The notes under the pieces: model-generated | What the model saw: the letters and a program-made list of their open reading frames with translations, nothing else | What the model was told of the DNA's origin: nothing | Database searches by the model: none | In this document: in pieces, positions 25,365 to 34,177 of the stretch | Position numbering within the stretch: the stretch's first letter is position 1 | Layout: the number at the start of each line of letters is the position of its first letter | Made by a program: the position numbers and the translations under genes | From: Paraburkholderia panacisoli | GTDB taxonomy: Bacteria; Pseudomonadota; Gammaproteobacteria; Burkholderiales; Burkholderiaceae | Assembly: GCF_008369935.1 (NCBI RefSeq) | Contig: NZ_VTUZ01000001.1 | Coordinates: forward strand, 248,001-312,000 | Length of the DNA: 64,000 nucleotides | Reading direction: 5' to 3'

Positions 25365-28300
25365 TCACCAGTGAACTCCCGCGCCGATCGACGCGCCGAA
25401 CTGACCGCGCGAGTCAGTGGTGCCTTGCAGCTTGTAGGCCCACTTGCCCGTATCGGACAACTGCGACACGCCGATCGCCAAAGCCGACTGGCCGCCATAC
25501 GTGCCGCCAGCCATCGCGATCATGCCGCGACCCGGCAGAATCGCCTGCGGCAAACCCGCCATCGCCAACGCGGACGCCGTGCCACCATATCCATCGCGAC
25601 GGACCGTGCGGATCTGGTCGTCGGTATAGCGCTTAGCCTGGCCGACCGCGCCGTCCATGCTCTGCTGCAACTGACCGACATTGGCTGCGTCGGTGGATTG
25701 CGTGCCGGCTGCGACGTTGGTGATCTGACGTTCCTGGCCGGTGACGCCGACCGATACCGTATTCGCCCGGTCCGCGACCGAGCCATGGCCCAACGCGACC
25801 GAACTGTCCGCGCTCGCGTTCGCCGCCGCGCCGAGCGCGGTCGCATTGTTGCCCCCGGCCGTCGCATTTGCGCCGGCGGCAACCGCGTTCACGCCCGTCG
25901 CCCGCGCGTTCGCACCTGCCGCGACCGAGTGCGTACCCGACGAAAACGCGCCCTCCGTATCGCGATCGCCTGCCACGCTGATGAACGGGTTCGCCGCGTT
26001 GATCATCGCGTTGCCGACCGCGCCGTTGACGGCCGCCTTCAGTTGGCCGAGATTGACCGCGTCGGATGCGTCCACGCCGTCGGCGATATTGTGGAGGACG
26101 GCGCCGCCGCTTGTAGCGCCGCCGCCGAGTGTGATGCTGTTGCGGTTGATGCTGCCATCGGGGTTCGGGTCATACATGACTGCGCCATCGAGCTTCGCGG
26201 CGATGGCCGCGCCCTGGTCACTGACCGTTTTCAACTGGGCGACGTTGACCGCATCGGTATCCGCGGTACCGGCGGCGACGTTGTGGAGGACGGCGCCGCC
26301 GCCCGCAGCGCCGCCACCGAGTGTGATGCTGTTGCGGTTGATGCTGCCATCGGGGTTCTGGTCGTACATGACCGCACTATCGAGCCTGGCGGCGGTGGCT
26401 GCGCTCTGGCCGCTTACCGTATTCAACTGGGCGACGTTGACCGCGTCGGTATCGGCGGTGCCGGCAGCGACGTTGTGGATGACGGCGCCGCCGTTCGCAG
26501 CGCTGCCACCGAGTGTGATGCTGTTGCGGTTGATGCTGCCATCGGGGTTCTGGTCATACATGACCGCACCATCGAGCCTGGCGGCGGTGGCCGCGCTCTG
26601 GTCACTCACCGTATTCAACTGGGCGACGTTGACCGCGTCGGTGTCGGCGGTGCCGGCGGCGACGTTGTGGAGGACGGCGCCGGCGCCCGCAGCGCCGCCA
26701 CCGAGCGTGACGCTGTTGCGGTTGACACTGCCATCGGGGTTCTGGTCATACATGACTGCGCCATCGAGCCTGGCGGCGGTGGCCGCACCCTGGTCACTCA
26801 CCGTATTCAACTGGGCCACGTTGACCGCGTCGGTATCGGCGGTGCCGGCGGCGACGTTGTGGAGGACGGCGCCGCCGCCCGCAGCGCTGCCACCGAGCGT
26901 GACGCTGTTGCGGTTGACACTGCCATCGGGGTTCTGGTCATACATGACTGCGCCATCGAGCCTGGCGGCGGTGGCCGCGCCCTGGTCACTCACCGTATTC
27001 AACTGGGCCACGTTGACCGCGTCGGTATCGGCAGTACCTGCGGCGACGTTCACAATCTGGCGTTCATTGCCGCCGGAGCCCACCGACACCGTGTTCGCGC
27101 GGTCGGCCTGGGAGTTCGGGCCGAGTGCAACCGCGTTGTCCGCGCTCGCCGACGCGCTGTAACCGAGCGCGATGCTGCCGTCGCCGCCCACGGCCGAGTA
27201 CACGCCAATGGCTGTCGCGTTTAAACCGCCGGCTGTGGCCAATACGCCGATCGACGTGGCATTCGACGCGTTTGCCACGGCACCTGCGCCGAGCGCTGCC
27301 GACCCGGTTGCGCTGGCATGCGCGCCCGCGCCGACTGCGGTCGCATCAGCACCGGCTGCGCTTGCGCCGACGCCTGCCGCGAGCGCCTGCACGCCGCTCG
27401 CGTCTGCGTCCACGTCGGCAGTGTCTGCGTTGGCCTTGAAGTAACGCTGAGTACCACTTCGGGCTATCGCATCGACCTTGCCGTCGACCGCCCGCAGCTG
27501 GCTCACGTTGACGGCGTCAGTCGACTCGGCGCCCGCTGCGAGGTTGGTCAGGCGGCGCTCGTGGTGCGCGGAGCCGAGCGACACCTCCCCCGTGGGGTCC
27601 GGCGCCGCGATCAGAGTCGCGTCGAGGCCGGACGGGACGAAAGCGCGCTGATTCAGATCGGCTGTCGTCGCGGAGTCCGCGCCTAATGCGACGCTGTTGG
27701 CGGCGCTCGCGTTCGCGTTATGGCCGAGCGCGACGGCGCCGGAGTCCGCCGCGACCGCCCCGAAGCCCAGCGCGCTCGCATTGACGCCGGTCGTCTGCGC
27801 AAACGCGCCGAGCGCGACGCCGCCTGCGCCGTCGACTGCCGCCTCAGTGCCGAGCGCGACGCCGTACTCGCCCGCCGCCCGCGCCGACATACCGCCCGCG
27901 AAGGCCGCGTCGCCGCTGGTTTGCGCGTGATAGCCGACTGCGGTTGAGCCGGTGCCGGTAGCGCTCGCCAGCGAGCCAAACGCGGCCGCGGCGGCGTCAG
28001 CTGTGAGCGCGCCCGAGCCCGCCGCGATGGAGTCGAGGCCGAGCGCAGTGGCCGTCATGCCGAGCGCGGTTGCACGTTCGTTCTGCACATTGGCGTTCAT
28101 GCCTACCGCGGTGGTGGCGTCGCCGACTGCATTTGCATTCAACCCCGTCGCTACGGCGCCTGCACCGAGCGCGCGAGCGTTCTGGCCGAGCGCGCTGGCG
28201 CCTGCCGCTTGCGCATTGGCGTTCAGGCCCACGGCGATCGCGCCGTCACCTTGCGTGGCGGCTTGCGTGCCGACCGCAATGGAGTTGTCGCCCTGCGCGG

Positions 28301-28541
28301 CCGCGGGCTCGCCTATCGCGATCGAGTAGTTGCCGGATGGATCGGCGCCCACGCCTGATCCTACGGAGCCGACGCCCGCCGCGACCGCCGGGACGCCACC
28401 CGCGAAAGCCGTCGCGGTCAGCACAGCCTGCGCGATGGCTTTTTTTCGCGCCGCCGCGCGATTCCCGCCGAATCTTGCCGGTCCGGACGCTGTGAGCGAG
28501 GTATGCGTTGCTCCTTGCCAGATTGAAGAATTTTGATTCAT
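25365..28541 (-). CDS. YadA-like trimeric autotransporter adhesin
   Basis: A 1058-residue surface adhesin. An extended signal (MNQNSSIWQGATHTS, then AAARKKAIAQAVLTATAFAG) is followed by a head made of 14-residue left-handed repeats such as NSIAVGTQAATQGDGAIAVG. Neck motifs (ERRLTNLAAGAESTDAVNVS) recur. Five 64-residue units then form a stalk. A second head segment precedes the neck ERQITNVAAGTQ and a coiled coil KRYTDDQIRTVR. The C-terminal YadA anchor ends in HW, a terminal aromatic residue as needed for outer-membrane insertion. Three chains together build the beta-barrel and export the passenger domains. The ATG at 28541 has GGGAGG at 11 bases; an in-frame ATG far upstream was rejected. 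It probably mediates attachment to host or abiotic surfaces. The ligand is unknown. Confidence 0.95.
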   Translation of the reverse strand: MNQNSSIWQGATHTSLTASGPARFGGNRAAARKKAIAQAVLTATAFAGGVPAVAAGVGSVGSGVGADPSGNYSIAIGEPAAAQGDNSIAVGTQAATQGDGAIAVGLNANAQAAGASALGQNARALGAGAVATGLNANAVGDATTAVGMNANVQNERATALGMTATALGLDSIAAGSGALTADAAAAAFGSLASATGTGSTAVGYHAQTSGDAAFAGGMSARAAGEYGVALGTEAAVDGAGGVALGAFAQTTGVNASALGFGAVAADSGAVALGHNANASAANSVALGADSATTADLNQRAFVPSGLDATLIAAPDPTGEVSLGSAHHERRLTNLAAGAESTDAVNVSQLRAVDGKVDAIARSGTQRYFKANADTADVDADASGVQALAAGVGASAAGADATAVGAGAHASATGSAALGAGAVANASNATSIGVLATAGGLNATAIGVYSAVGGDGSIALGYSASASADNAVALGPNSQADRANTVSVGSGGNERQIVNVAAGTADTDAVNVAQLNTVSDQGAATAARLDGAVMYDQNPDGSVNRNSVTLGGSAAGGGAVLHNVAAGTADTDAVNVAQLNTVSDQGAATAARLDGAVMYDQNPDGSVNRNSVTLGGGAAGAGAVLHNVAAGTADTDAVNVAQLNTVSDQSAATAARLDGAVMYDQNPDGSINRNSITLGGSAANGGAVIHNVAAGTADTDAVNVAQLNTVSGQSAATAARLDSAVMYDQNPDGSINRNSITLGGGAAGGGAVLHNVAAGTADTDAVNVAQLKTVSDQGAAIAAKLDGAVMYDPNPDGSINRNSITLGGGATSGGAVLHNIADGVDASDAVNLGQLKAAVNGAVGNAMINAANPFISVAGDRDTEGAFSSGTHSVAAGANARATGVNAVAAGANATAGGNNATALGAAANASADSSVALGHGSVADRANTVSVGVTGQERQITNVAAGTQSTDAANVGQLQQSMDGAVGQAKRYTDDQIRTVRRDGYGGTASALAMAGLPQAILPGRGMIAMAGGTYGGQSALAIGVSQLSDTGKWAYKLQGTTDSRGQFGASIGAGVHW
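26034..26993 (-). repeat. Five tandem 192-bp repeats in the adhesin gene
   Basis: Five in-frame units of exactly 192 bp (64 residues). Each runs from VSDQ(S/G)AA through AVMYDQNPDGS, NRNS(V/I)TLGG and HNVAAGTADTDAVNVAQLNT. The first four are nearly identical in DNA, and the last (26034-26225) is the most diverged. Confidence 0.92.
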
Positions 28542-29150
28542 TGTGTCAGAGCCTCCCTGATTATTTGTGTGCGCTTTGGGCAGTGCGTGATTCGCGATGA
28601 CCGGCCGGAATGCATCGCCCCGATAAAATCGCGAAAAAATGCCAAACGGTTGCGGCACTTTCCGGAACAGTGCGTTTATGCCTGTTGCACGTCCGAAATG
28701 CCCGCGACACGTCAACCGGTCAAAAGCGGCGAGCGCCAAGGCGATGGGTGTTGAATTATCCGAGCCGGTGGCGCAATTTCGATATCAGCGAAATCTTAAA
28801 TCGGTGAGATAGATAAACTGTCTTTATAGAGCCGGCTTTATTTCTTGGTGGTTAGATGGATTAAAGAATATTCCGATTTTCTCTTATACCTATTTGGCGA
28901 ACTCTGTGAGTTTTTTAATATTTGGCCAAATGGCATAGGTCGCGACTGATGCCGAGCTGAAAACCTGAAACTTCCGGTTTTCCCATGCGCTGGAAAAAGA
29001 TGGCGCGAGCGACGCGCTTGCCCGCCCGCCCCGGCATGCCGCCGCACCTCATCGTGCCCTTCATATTCAGCGCGCTGCACATCGACCTGCGTCAACCGCT
29101 GGCGCGGGCAAACGTTCTACAATGACGGTTGTTCTCCGAAGCGAGTTTTC
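28542..29150. other. Intergenic region with an AT-rich island upstream of the adhesin
   Basis: About 600 bp between divergent genes. Positions about 28785-28935 are strikingly AT-rich for this genome and contain the 12-bp palindrome ATTTGGCCAAAT (28920-28931). A second ATTTGGC copy lies 28 bp away (28892-28898). Such islands upstream of adhesins commonly bind nucleoid proteins; that is inference. No gene was seen. Confidence 0.55.
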
Positions 29151-30170
29151 ATGCGTAAATTTTTTCTTCCCGGCTTGACTGCCACGGTCGCCGCAAGCGC
29201 AGCGCTGGTCGCCGCTGCGGGCTTCTTTTCTCCGGCGGCCCACGCCAATGACGTGATCGTGCTCAATTCCGGCGAAGCCACGCTGAGCCTGATCGACGAG
29301 ACCAGCCGCCAGGTCGTCGGCACGGTCCCGACGGGCAAGGAACCGCATCACCTGATGGCCACGCCGGACAACTCATCGCTGATCGTCGCCAACTCGGTGT
29401 CGAACAACCTGATGTTCGTCGATCCGAAGTCGGGCCAGGTGCAGCGCTGGGTCGAGAACATCGAAGACCCGTATCAGATCGGCTTTTCGCCGGACCGCAA
29501 GTGGCTCGTCACCACCGGCCTGCGCCTCGACCGTCTCGACATCTATCACTACGACGGCCAGAAGAACCAGATGACGCTGGCCTCGCGTTTGCCGCTCGCG
29601 GTCATGCCGAGCCACATGGCTTTCACGACTGACAGCAAGACGGTGTTCGTGACGCTGCAGGTGTCGGGCGAACTGGCCGCGATCGATCTACCCACGCAAA
29701 CCGTGAAGTGGAAGATGAAGGTCGGCAAGGTGCCGGCGGGCCTATGGATGACGCCGGGTGAGAAATACCTGCTGGTCGGCATGACCGGCGCGGATTATGT
29801 CGCCGTGGTCGACTGGCGCTACCAGAAGATCGTCAAGACCATTCCGACGGGCAAGGGCGCGCACAACTTCCGCTCGCTGGCCGACGGCAAGCATGTGGCG
29901 GTGTCGAACCGCGTGGCGAGCACCATCAGCATCATCGACGAAGACACGCTGACGAACGTCGGCGACATCACCGGTTTGATGCCGGGGCCCGACGACATGG
30001 AACTTTCCGCGGACAAACGGTATCTGTGGGTGACGTTCCGCTTCGCGAAGCATGTCGGCATCATCGACCTGAACACGCGCAAGCTGATCCAGACGATTGC
30101 CGTTGGCCGTTCGCCGCACGGCATCTATTTCTTCAATCGCGCGCCGGTCACGGCGCCGAACGGCGCGTAG
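29151..30170 (+). CDS. Exported YncE-like seven-bladed beta-propeller protein
   Basis: A 339-residue protein with a signal peptide (MRKFFLPGLTATVAASAALV, cleavage near AHA). About seven repeats of the YVTN type follow: VIVLNSGEATLSLIDETSRQ, then SSLIVANSVSNNLMFVDPKS and YVAVVDWRYQKIVKTIPTG. The family forms periplasmic propellers whose ligands are mostly unknown; E. coli YncE can bind DNA. A TACAAT -10-like box lies near 29118. The sterol desaturase gene follows 67 bp later on the same strand, so they may be co-transcribed. No haem or quinone motif is visible. Confidence 0.85.
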   Translation: MRKFFLPGLTATVAASAALVAAAGFFSPAAHANDVIVLNSGEATLSLIDETSRQVVGTVPTGKEPHHLMATPDNSSLIVANSVSNNLMFVDPKSGQVQRWVENIEDPYQIGFSPDRKWLVTTGLRLDRLDIYHYDGQKNQMTLASRLPLAVMPSHMAFTTDSKTVFVTLQVSGELAAIDLPTQTVKWKMKVGKVPAGLWMTPGEKYLLVGMTGADYVAVVDWRYQKIVKTIPTGKGAHNFRSLADGKHVAVSNRVASTISIIDEDTLTNVGDITGLMPGPDDMELSADKRYLWVTFRFAKHVGIIDLNTRKLIQTIAVGRSPHGIYFFNRAPVTAPNGA

Positions 30171-30237
30171 CGGGGCAGTCGCGCGGCAGCAATGCCGCAC
30201 CCAGCCGAGCCATGACGGATGAAGTAACCAGACCAGC

Positions 30238-31245
30238 ATGTTCCATCTGATTTTTTCTTCGCTCGACAGCTTTGTTTCAGCCGTGCAGACGCTGCTCTAC
30301 GTCGACGTGGTGCAGCCGCTGCTGTTCCGCTTCGACCTGATGGACTACGACGAAGACACCTACGACAGCCTGTACTGGGTGATCGTGGGCGTCTTCGAAG
30401 TGCTGGCGATGTACGCGGTCCTGCGTCCGCTCGAAGCGCTGCGCCCGGTGGAGCGGTGGGAGAGCCGCAAGGCGGTGCGCATCGACGTGCTTTACACCTG
30501 GATCGCCAAGCTCGGCATTCTCAACCTGTTCTTCTTCTTCGCGCTGCAGCCGTTCTTCGACAGCGTGCAGGCGTGGCTGCGGCTGCACAACATTTCGAAT
30601 ATCGAGTTCGACAATCTGTGGCCCGGCGTCACCACGCAGCCGCTCGTCACGTTCGTGATGTATCTGCTGGTGCTCGACTTCGCCGGCTACTGGTATCACC
30701 GCTGGGAACACCGGATCGGCGTGTGGTGGGAACTGCACGCGGTGCATCACAGCCAGCAGCAGATGTCGCTGTGGGCCGACGACCGCAACCATCTTCTCGA
30801 CGACCTGCTGCAGGCGTCGTTCTTCGCGGTGATCGCGCTGGTGATCGGCGTGCCGCCGTCGCAGTTCGTCGTGCTGGTCGCGATTACGAATCTTGCGCAG
30901 AGCGTGCAGCACGCGAACATCCGCCTGTACTTCGGCTGGCTCGGCGAGCGGCTGCTGGTCAGTCCGACGTTCCATCGCCGTCATCATGCAATCGGCTACG
31001 GCCACCAAGGGCTGAAGTACGGCTGCAACTTCGGCGTGCTGTTTCCGTGGTGGGACATGCTGTTTCGCAGCGCGTCCTGGAGCCGCGACATGGAGCCGAC
31101 CGGCATCGGCGATCAGCTGGAAGGCCGGCGCTATGGCGACGGATTCTGGGCGCAGCACTGGCTCGCGTTCGTGCGCATCGCCGGGCGGCTTTCGCCGAAA
31201 CGCCGCGCCGCAACCACCGAAAGCAACGACGCCGCCGCCGTTTGA
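30238..31245 (+). CDS. Sterol desaturase / fatty acid hydroxylase family membrane protein
   Basis: A 335-residue protein with several membrane helices. Its di-iron histidine motifs are HRWEHRIGVWWELHAVHHS (HxxxH and HxxHH, near residues 158-175) and HRRHHAIGY (near 244), with the final HQGLKYGCNFGVLFPWWD. These place it in the fatty acid hydroxylase superfamily, which uses oxygen to hydroxylate or desaturate lipids in the cytoplasmic membrane. Bacterial members act on hopanoids, carotenoids or ornithine lipids; which one applies here cannot be seen. It follows the YncE-like propeller. Confidence 0.88.
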   Translation: MFHLIFSSLDSFVSAVQTLLYVDVVQPLLFRFDLMDYDEDTYDSLYWVIVGVFEVLAMYAVLRPLEALRPVERWESRKAVRIDVLYTWIAKLGILNLFFFFALQPFFDSVQAWLRLHNISNIEFDNLWPGVTTQPLVTFVMYLLVLDFAGYWYHRWEHRIGVWWELHAVHHSQQQMSLWADDRNHLLDDLLQASFFAVIALVIGVPPSQFVVLVAITNLAQSVQHANIRLYFGWLGERLLVSPTFHRRHHAIGYGHQGLKYGCNFGVLFPWWDMLFRSASWSRDMEPTGIGDQLEGRRYGDGFWAQHWLAFVRIAGRLSPKRRAATTESNDAAAV

Positions 31246-31406
31246 GCGTCCTCATCTGAGCGCCTTTCTTCCCACGCCGGCGGTTTCCCCGGCGGCGGGT
31301 CGCGTGGTTTATCCTGTTCACGTTTGCGCGCACGCGCGTGGCCCGTTGGCCGGTTCGTTGCGCGTTTCCCTTTATTCCATCGTTTCGTTCACCGGCACCG
31401 GCTCGC

Positions 31407-32240
31407 ATGAATGATCTGTTGCGCTCGTTCGGGCGCGCGCTCGCCAGCGCGCTCCACCCGCGCATGCTCTGGCTGACCTTCAAGCCATTTATCCTGGCGA
31501 CGGTCGGATGGGGCGTGATTCTGTGGTTCTCCTGGCAGACGCTGATCGGCGGCACGCGGCTATGGCTCGATAGCTGGTCGTTCACGACCACGCTTTATCA
31601 TCTGTTCGACTGGCTGGGTTTTTCGGCGCTGCATGCGGTGATCGCGCCGTTCATCGTGATTGCGATGGCGATTCCGCTGATCGTCGTCACGGTGCTGCTG
31701 CTGATCGCCACGCTGTCGATGCCCGCGGTGATCCGCTTCCTCGCCGCGCGGCAATTCCCGGGCCTCGAAATGCGCCGCGGCGGAACGTGGTACGGTAGCC
31801 TCAGCCAGGCGTTGTGGACCACGTTGGTGTGTCTGGTGCTGCTGATCGTCACGCTGCCGCTGTGGCTGGTGCCGCCGTTCTTCGCGCTGATTCCCCCGCT
31901 GCTGTGGGGCTGGCTGACCTATCGCGTGATGAGCTACGACGCGCTCGCGCTGCACGCGTCGCGCGACGAGCGGCGTGCGCTGGTGCGCCGCTTCCGGCTG
32001 CCGCTGCTGCTGATCGGCATCGCCAGCGGCCTGCTGGGTTCGCTGCCGACGCTGCTGTGGGCGTCGTCGGTCTGGCTGATCGTGCTGTTTCCGGTGATCA
32101 CCGCGGTGACGATCTGGATTTATTCGTTCATCCTCGTGTTTTCGGCGCTGTGGTTCGGCTACTACTGCTTGCGCGCGCTGCAACGCATGCGGACCGAAGC
32201 GCACGGCCGCGTGCGTCACCCGGCGCCGGTTCCCTATTGA
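31407..32240 (+). CDS. EI24 / CysZ-like membrane protein
   Basis: A 277-residue protein of the EI24-domain family with about five membrane segments (FILATVGWGVILWFSWQTLI, AVIAPFIVIAMAIPLIVVTV and others). MSYDALALHASRDERRALVR is a family-type loop. E. coli CysZ of this superfamily is a sulfate permease. Burkholderia members are annotated only by domain, and no cysteine-biosynthesis genes are adjacent. The ATG at 31407 (MNDLLRSFGRALASAL) matches the usual family N-terminus. A 19-bp gap separates it from the downstream molybdopterin-binding-domain gene, suggesting co-transcription. Confidence 0.82.
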   Translation: MNDLLRSFGRALASALHPRMLWLTFKPFILATVGWGVILWFSWQTLIGGTRLWLDSWSFTTTLYHLFDWLGFSALHAVIAPFIVIAMAIPLIVVTVLLLIATLSMPAVIRFLAARQFPGLEMRRGGTWYGSLSQALWTTLVCLVLLIVTLPLWLVPPFFALIPPLLWGWLTYRVMSYDALALHASRDERRALVRRFRLPLLLIGIASGLLGSLPTLLWASSVWLIVLFPVITAVTIWIYSFILVFSALWFGYYCLRALQRMRTEAHGRVRHPAPVPY

Positions 32241-32259
32241 TCAAACGAAAGAGGCGGCA

Positions 32260-33090
32260 ATGGCATTTGGCGTCATCATCATCGGCGATGAAATCCTGTC
32301 GGGCAGGCGTGTCGACAAGCATCTGCCGAAGCTCATCGAGTTGCTGGGCGCGCGCGGGCTGTCGCTCAGCTGGGCGGAGTACATCGGCGACGACCCCGAG
32401 CGCATCACGGCGACGCTGAGGCGCACGTTCGCGTCGGGCGACATCGTGTTCTCCACGGGCGGCATCGGCGCCACGCCGGACGACCACACGCGCCAATGCG
32501 CGGCGGCCGCGCTCGGCGTGCCGCTGGAATTGCATCCGGAGGCCGCGAAGCTGATTCAGGAGCGCATCCGCGACATGTATCCGGCCAATGCCGCGACGCC
32601 GCTCGATCTGGATTCGCCCGAAAACCGGCATCGCCTGAATATGGGCACGTACCCGCAGGGCGCGTCGATCGTTCCGAACGGTTACAACAAGATTCCCGGC
32701 TTCTCGATCAGGCATCACCATTTCGTCCCGGGCTTCCCGGTGATGGCGTGGCCGATGATCGAATGGGTGCTGGATACGCACTACACTCACCTGCATCACG
32801 CGATGCCGCATGCGGAGAAGTCGCTGCTGGTGTTCGAGTTGCCCGAATCGCGCCTGACGCCGCTGATGGAGAAAATCGAGCGCGATTTTCCGGGCGTGCG
32901 GGTGTTCAGTCTGCCGAGCGTCGGCGATGCGGCGCGCGGCGCGCTGTATGCGCGGCATCACATCGACCTCGGGGTGAAGGGCGAGCCGGAAGCGGTGGCT
33001 GCTGCCTTCGTGAAACTGCGGGAGGGTGTGCATCTGCTAGGCGGCGATATCGTCGAGCCGGAGTCGCCGGCGGCGAAGCAGAAGGGTTGA
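32260..33090 (+). CDS. CinA N-terminal-like molybdopterin-binding (MoCF) domain protein
   Basis: A 276-residue protein. It opens MAFGVIIIGDEILSGRRVDKH and contains VFSTGGIGATPDDHT, the MoaB/MogA-type fold seen in CinA N-terminal domains. FELPESRLTPLMEKIERDFP and the VKGEPEAV segment follow. Full CinA also has a C-terminal nicotinamide nucleotide amidase domain, which is missing here, so this is the stand-alone competence-damage protein A form. In the related COG1058 family it may act as an ADP-ribose pyrophosphatase or nucleotide-repair enzyme. The start has an AAAGAGG ribosome-binding site. Confidence 0.85.
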   Translation: MAFGVIIIGDEILSGRRVDKHLPKLIELLGARGLSLSWAEYIGDDPERITATLRRTFASGDIVFSTGGIGATPDDHTRQCAAAALGVPLELHPEAAKLIQERIRDMYPANAATPLDLDSPENRHRLNMGTYPQGASIVPNGYNKIPGFSIRHHHFVPGFPVMAWPMIEWVLDTHYTHLHHAMPHAEKSLLVFELPESRLTPLMEKIERDFPGVRVFSLPSVGDAARGALYARHHIDLGVKGEPEAVAAAFVKLREGVHLLGGDIVEPESPAAKQKG

Positions 33091-33266
33091 TCGGCGAGGC
33101 ATTCGCCGGCCGCATCATCGGCCTGTCACATTCGACGCCGCCGGTGGGTCAGTCATTGAGCGCGAAGCCAGACCGCGCGGCTTCCACGCATGCGGGTAGT
33201 GCAGGGCCGATCAGCGGCTCTCACGCCGCAGCCCCGCATCGCCCGCTTCCTGCTGCCCGCGTGCAT

Positions 33267-33731
33267 TCACGCGCCGATCCACGGCAAGCCGCGAAAGCAC
33301 CATCCCGACACCGTCTTCCGATGCCCCTGGCCGTCCTTGTCGCCTTCGAAACCTTCCAGCAGGTCATACGCCTTCGTGAAGCCGGTTTGAGCGGCGGCGA
33401 TGGCGGCGAGCTTCGAACGCGCGGCGCTGCGGCACAGAAACAGCACCGGCGTATCGTGCGACGCCACCTGACTCAATTGCGCAAGGAACTCCTGATTCGG
33501 CACTGCGCCCGGATAACGCGTCCATTCCACGTGCGCGTATTGTCCGTCGCCGATGACCGGCCGGCCGACCCAATCGAGTTCGGCACGCGTGCGCACGTCG
33601 ATCAGACGCGTGCGCGGGTCGAGTTGCAGCAGTTCGAATGCTTCGGCGGGCGATACCGCGCCCGCGTAGGGCAGATGGTTCTCGTTGCGGCGAGCATCCG
33701 CCTGGGCGTACAGCTGTTCGAGCGTGCTCAT
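33267..33731 (-). CDS. Rhodanese-like sulfurtransferase domain protein
   Basis: A 154-residue single rhodanese domain. LIDVRTRAELDWVG and the active-site loop FLCRSAARSKLA supply the catalytic Cys for persulfide carriage. Rhodaneses of this type move sulfane sulfur in the cytoplasm; the acceptor is unknown. The ATG at 33731 has a strong AAGGAG site 10 bases upstream. A longer reading to 33854 lacks one and was rejected. It is divergent from glnA, with the nitrogen-control region between them. Confidence 0.88.
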   Translation of the reverse strand: MSTLEQLYAQADARRNENHLPYAGAVSPAEAFELLQLDPRTRLIDVRTRAELDWVGRPVIGDGQYAHVEWTRYPGAVPNQEFLAQLSQVASHDTPVLFLCRSAARSKLAAIAAAQTGFTKAYDLLEGFEGDKDGQGHRKTVSGWCFRGLPWIGA

Positions 33732-33914
33732 GAGCGTCAATCTCCTTGACCAAATGAATATTCTAGCGCGTGGCGCACGAGCCACGCGTGACGCGGCGCG
33801 AGGGGGAGCGACGCGGCGATCGTGCCCGTTGTTGCAGCCCTTGCGCTCACTCATGGTGCATTTTTGGAAAGATGCACCAAAACAAGGATCGGCGTGGCCT
33901 TTGTTCTGACGAAC

Positions 33915-33929
33915 GCACTAATGTGGTGC
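33915..33929 (+). promoter_or_regulatory. Candidate NtrC-binding site upstream of glnA
   Basis: GCACTAATGTGGTGC matches the enterobacterial NtrC site form GCAC(T/C)-N4-TGGTGC at every fixed base. It lies about 113 bp upstream of the sigma54 -24 element, a normal enhancer distance. Weaker TGCACC/GGTGCA half sites occur near 33852-33880. Confidence 0.65.
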
Positions 33930-34027
33930 GAATACGGATTAACCGATTTCAGCGTAGCATGCCGGGGCGGTGCGCCGATTCCCCGCGAATGCGCGCACAG
34001 CAAGGTTTTGCGCCGGCTTGGCGCATG

Positions 34028-34043
34028 GGTGGCACAGAAGCTG
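34028..34043 (+). promoter_or_regulatory. Sigma54 (-24/-12) promoter of glnA
   Basis: TGGCAC-N5-CTGCT with GG at 34029-34030 and GC at 34041-34042, the required 12-bp phase. It fits the sigma54 consensus and would start transcription near 34054, about 125 bases before the glnA ATG. Confidence 0.75.
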
Positions 34044-34177
34044 CTTTATTGGTTCCGATCGACTTGTCCGGCAAGACTTTCTGCCAGTTCCACCGATTCA
34101 GGGTGGACGCGCCGGGACGGGTCAGCTAGATTGGGCGGCGGCTGAATCCGCCGAATTCGTTAATCAGGAGATAGGTT

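Noticed and set aside
25257..27224. Long plus-strand frames opposite the adhesin, with repeats
   Set aside because: The repeats simply mirror the 192-bp units of the adhesin. The adhesin frame has a signal and a YadA anchor.
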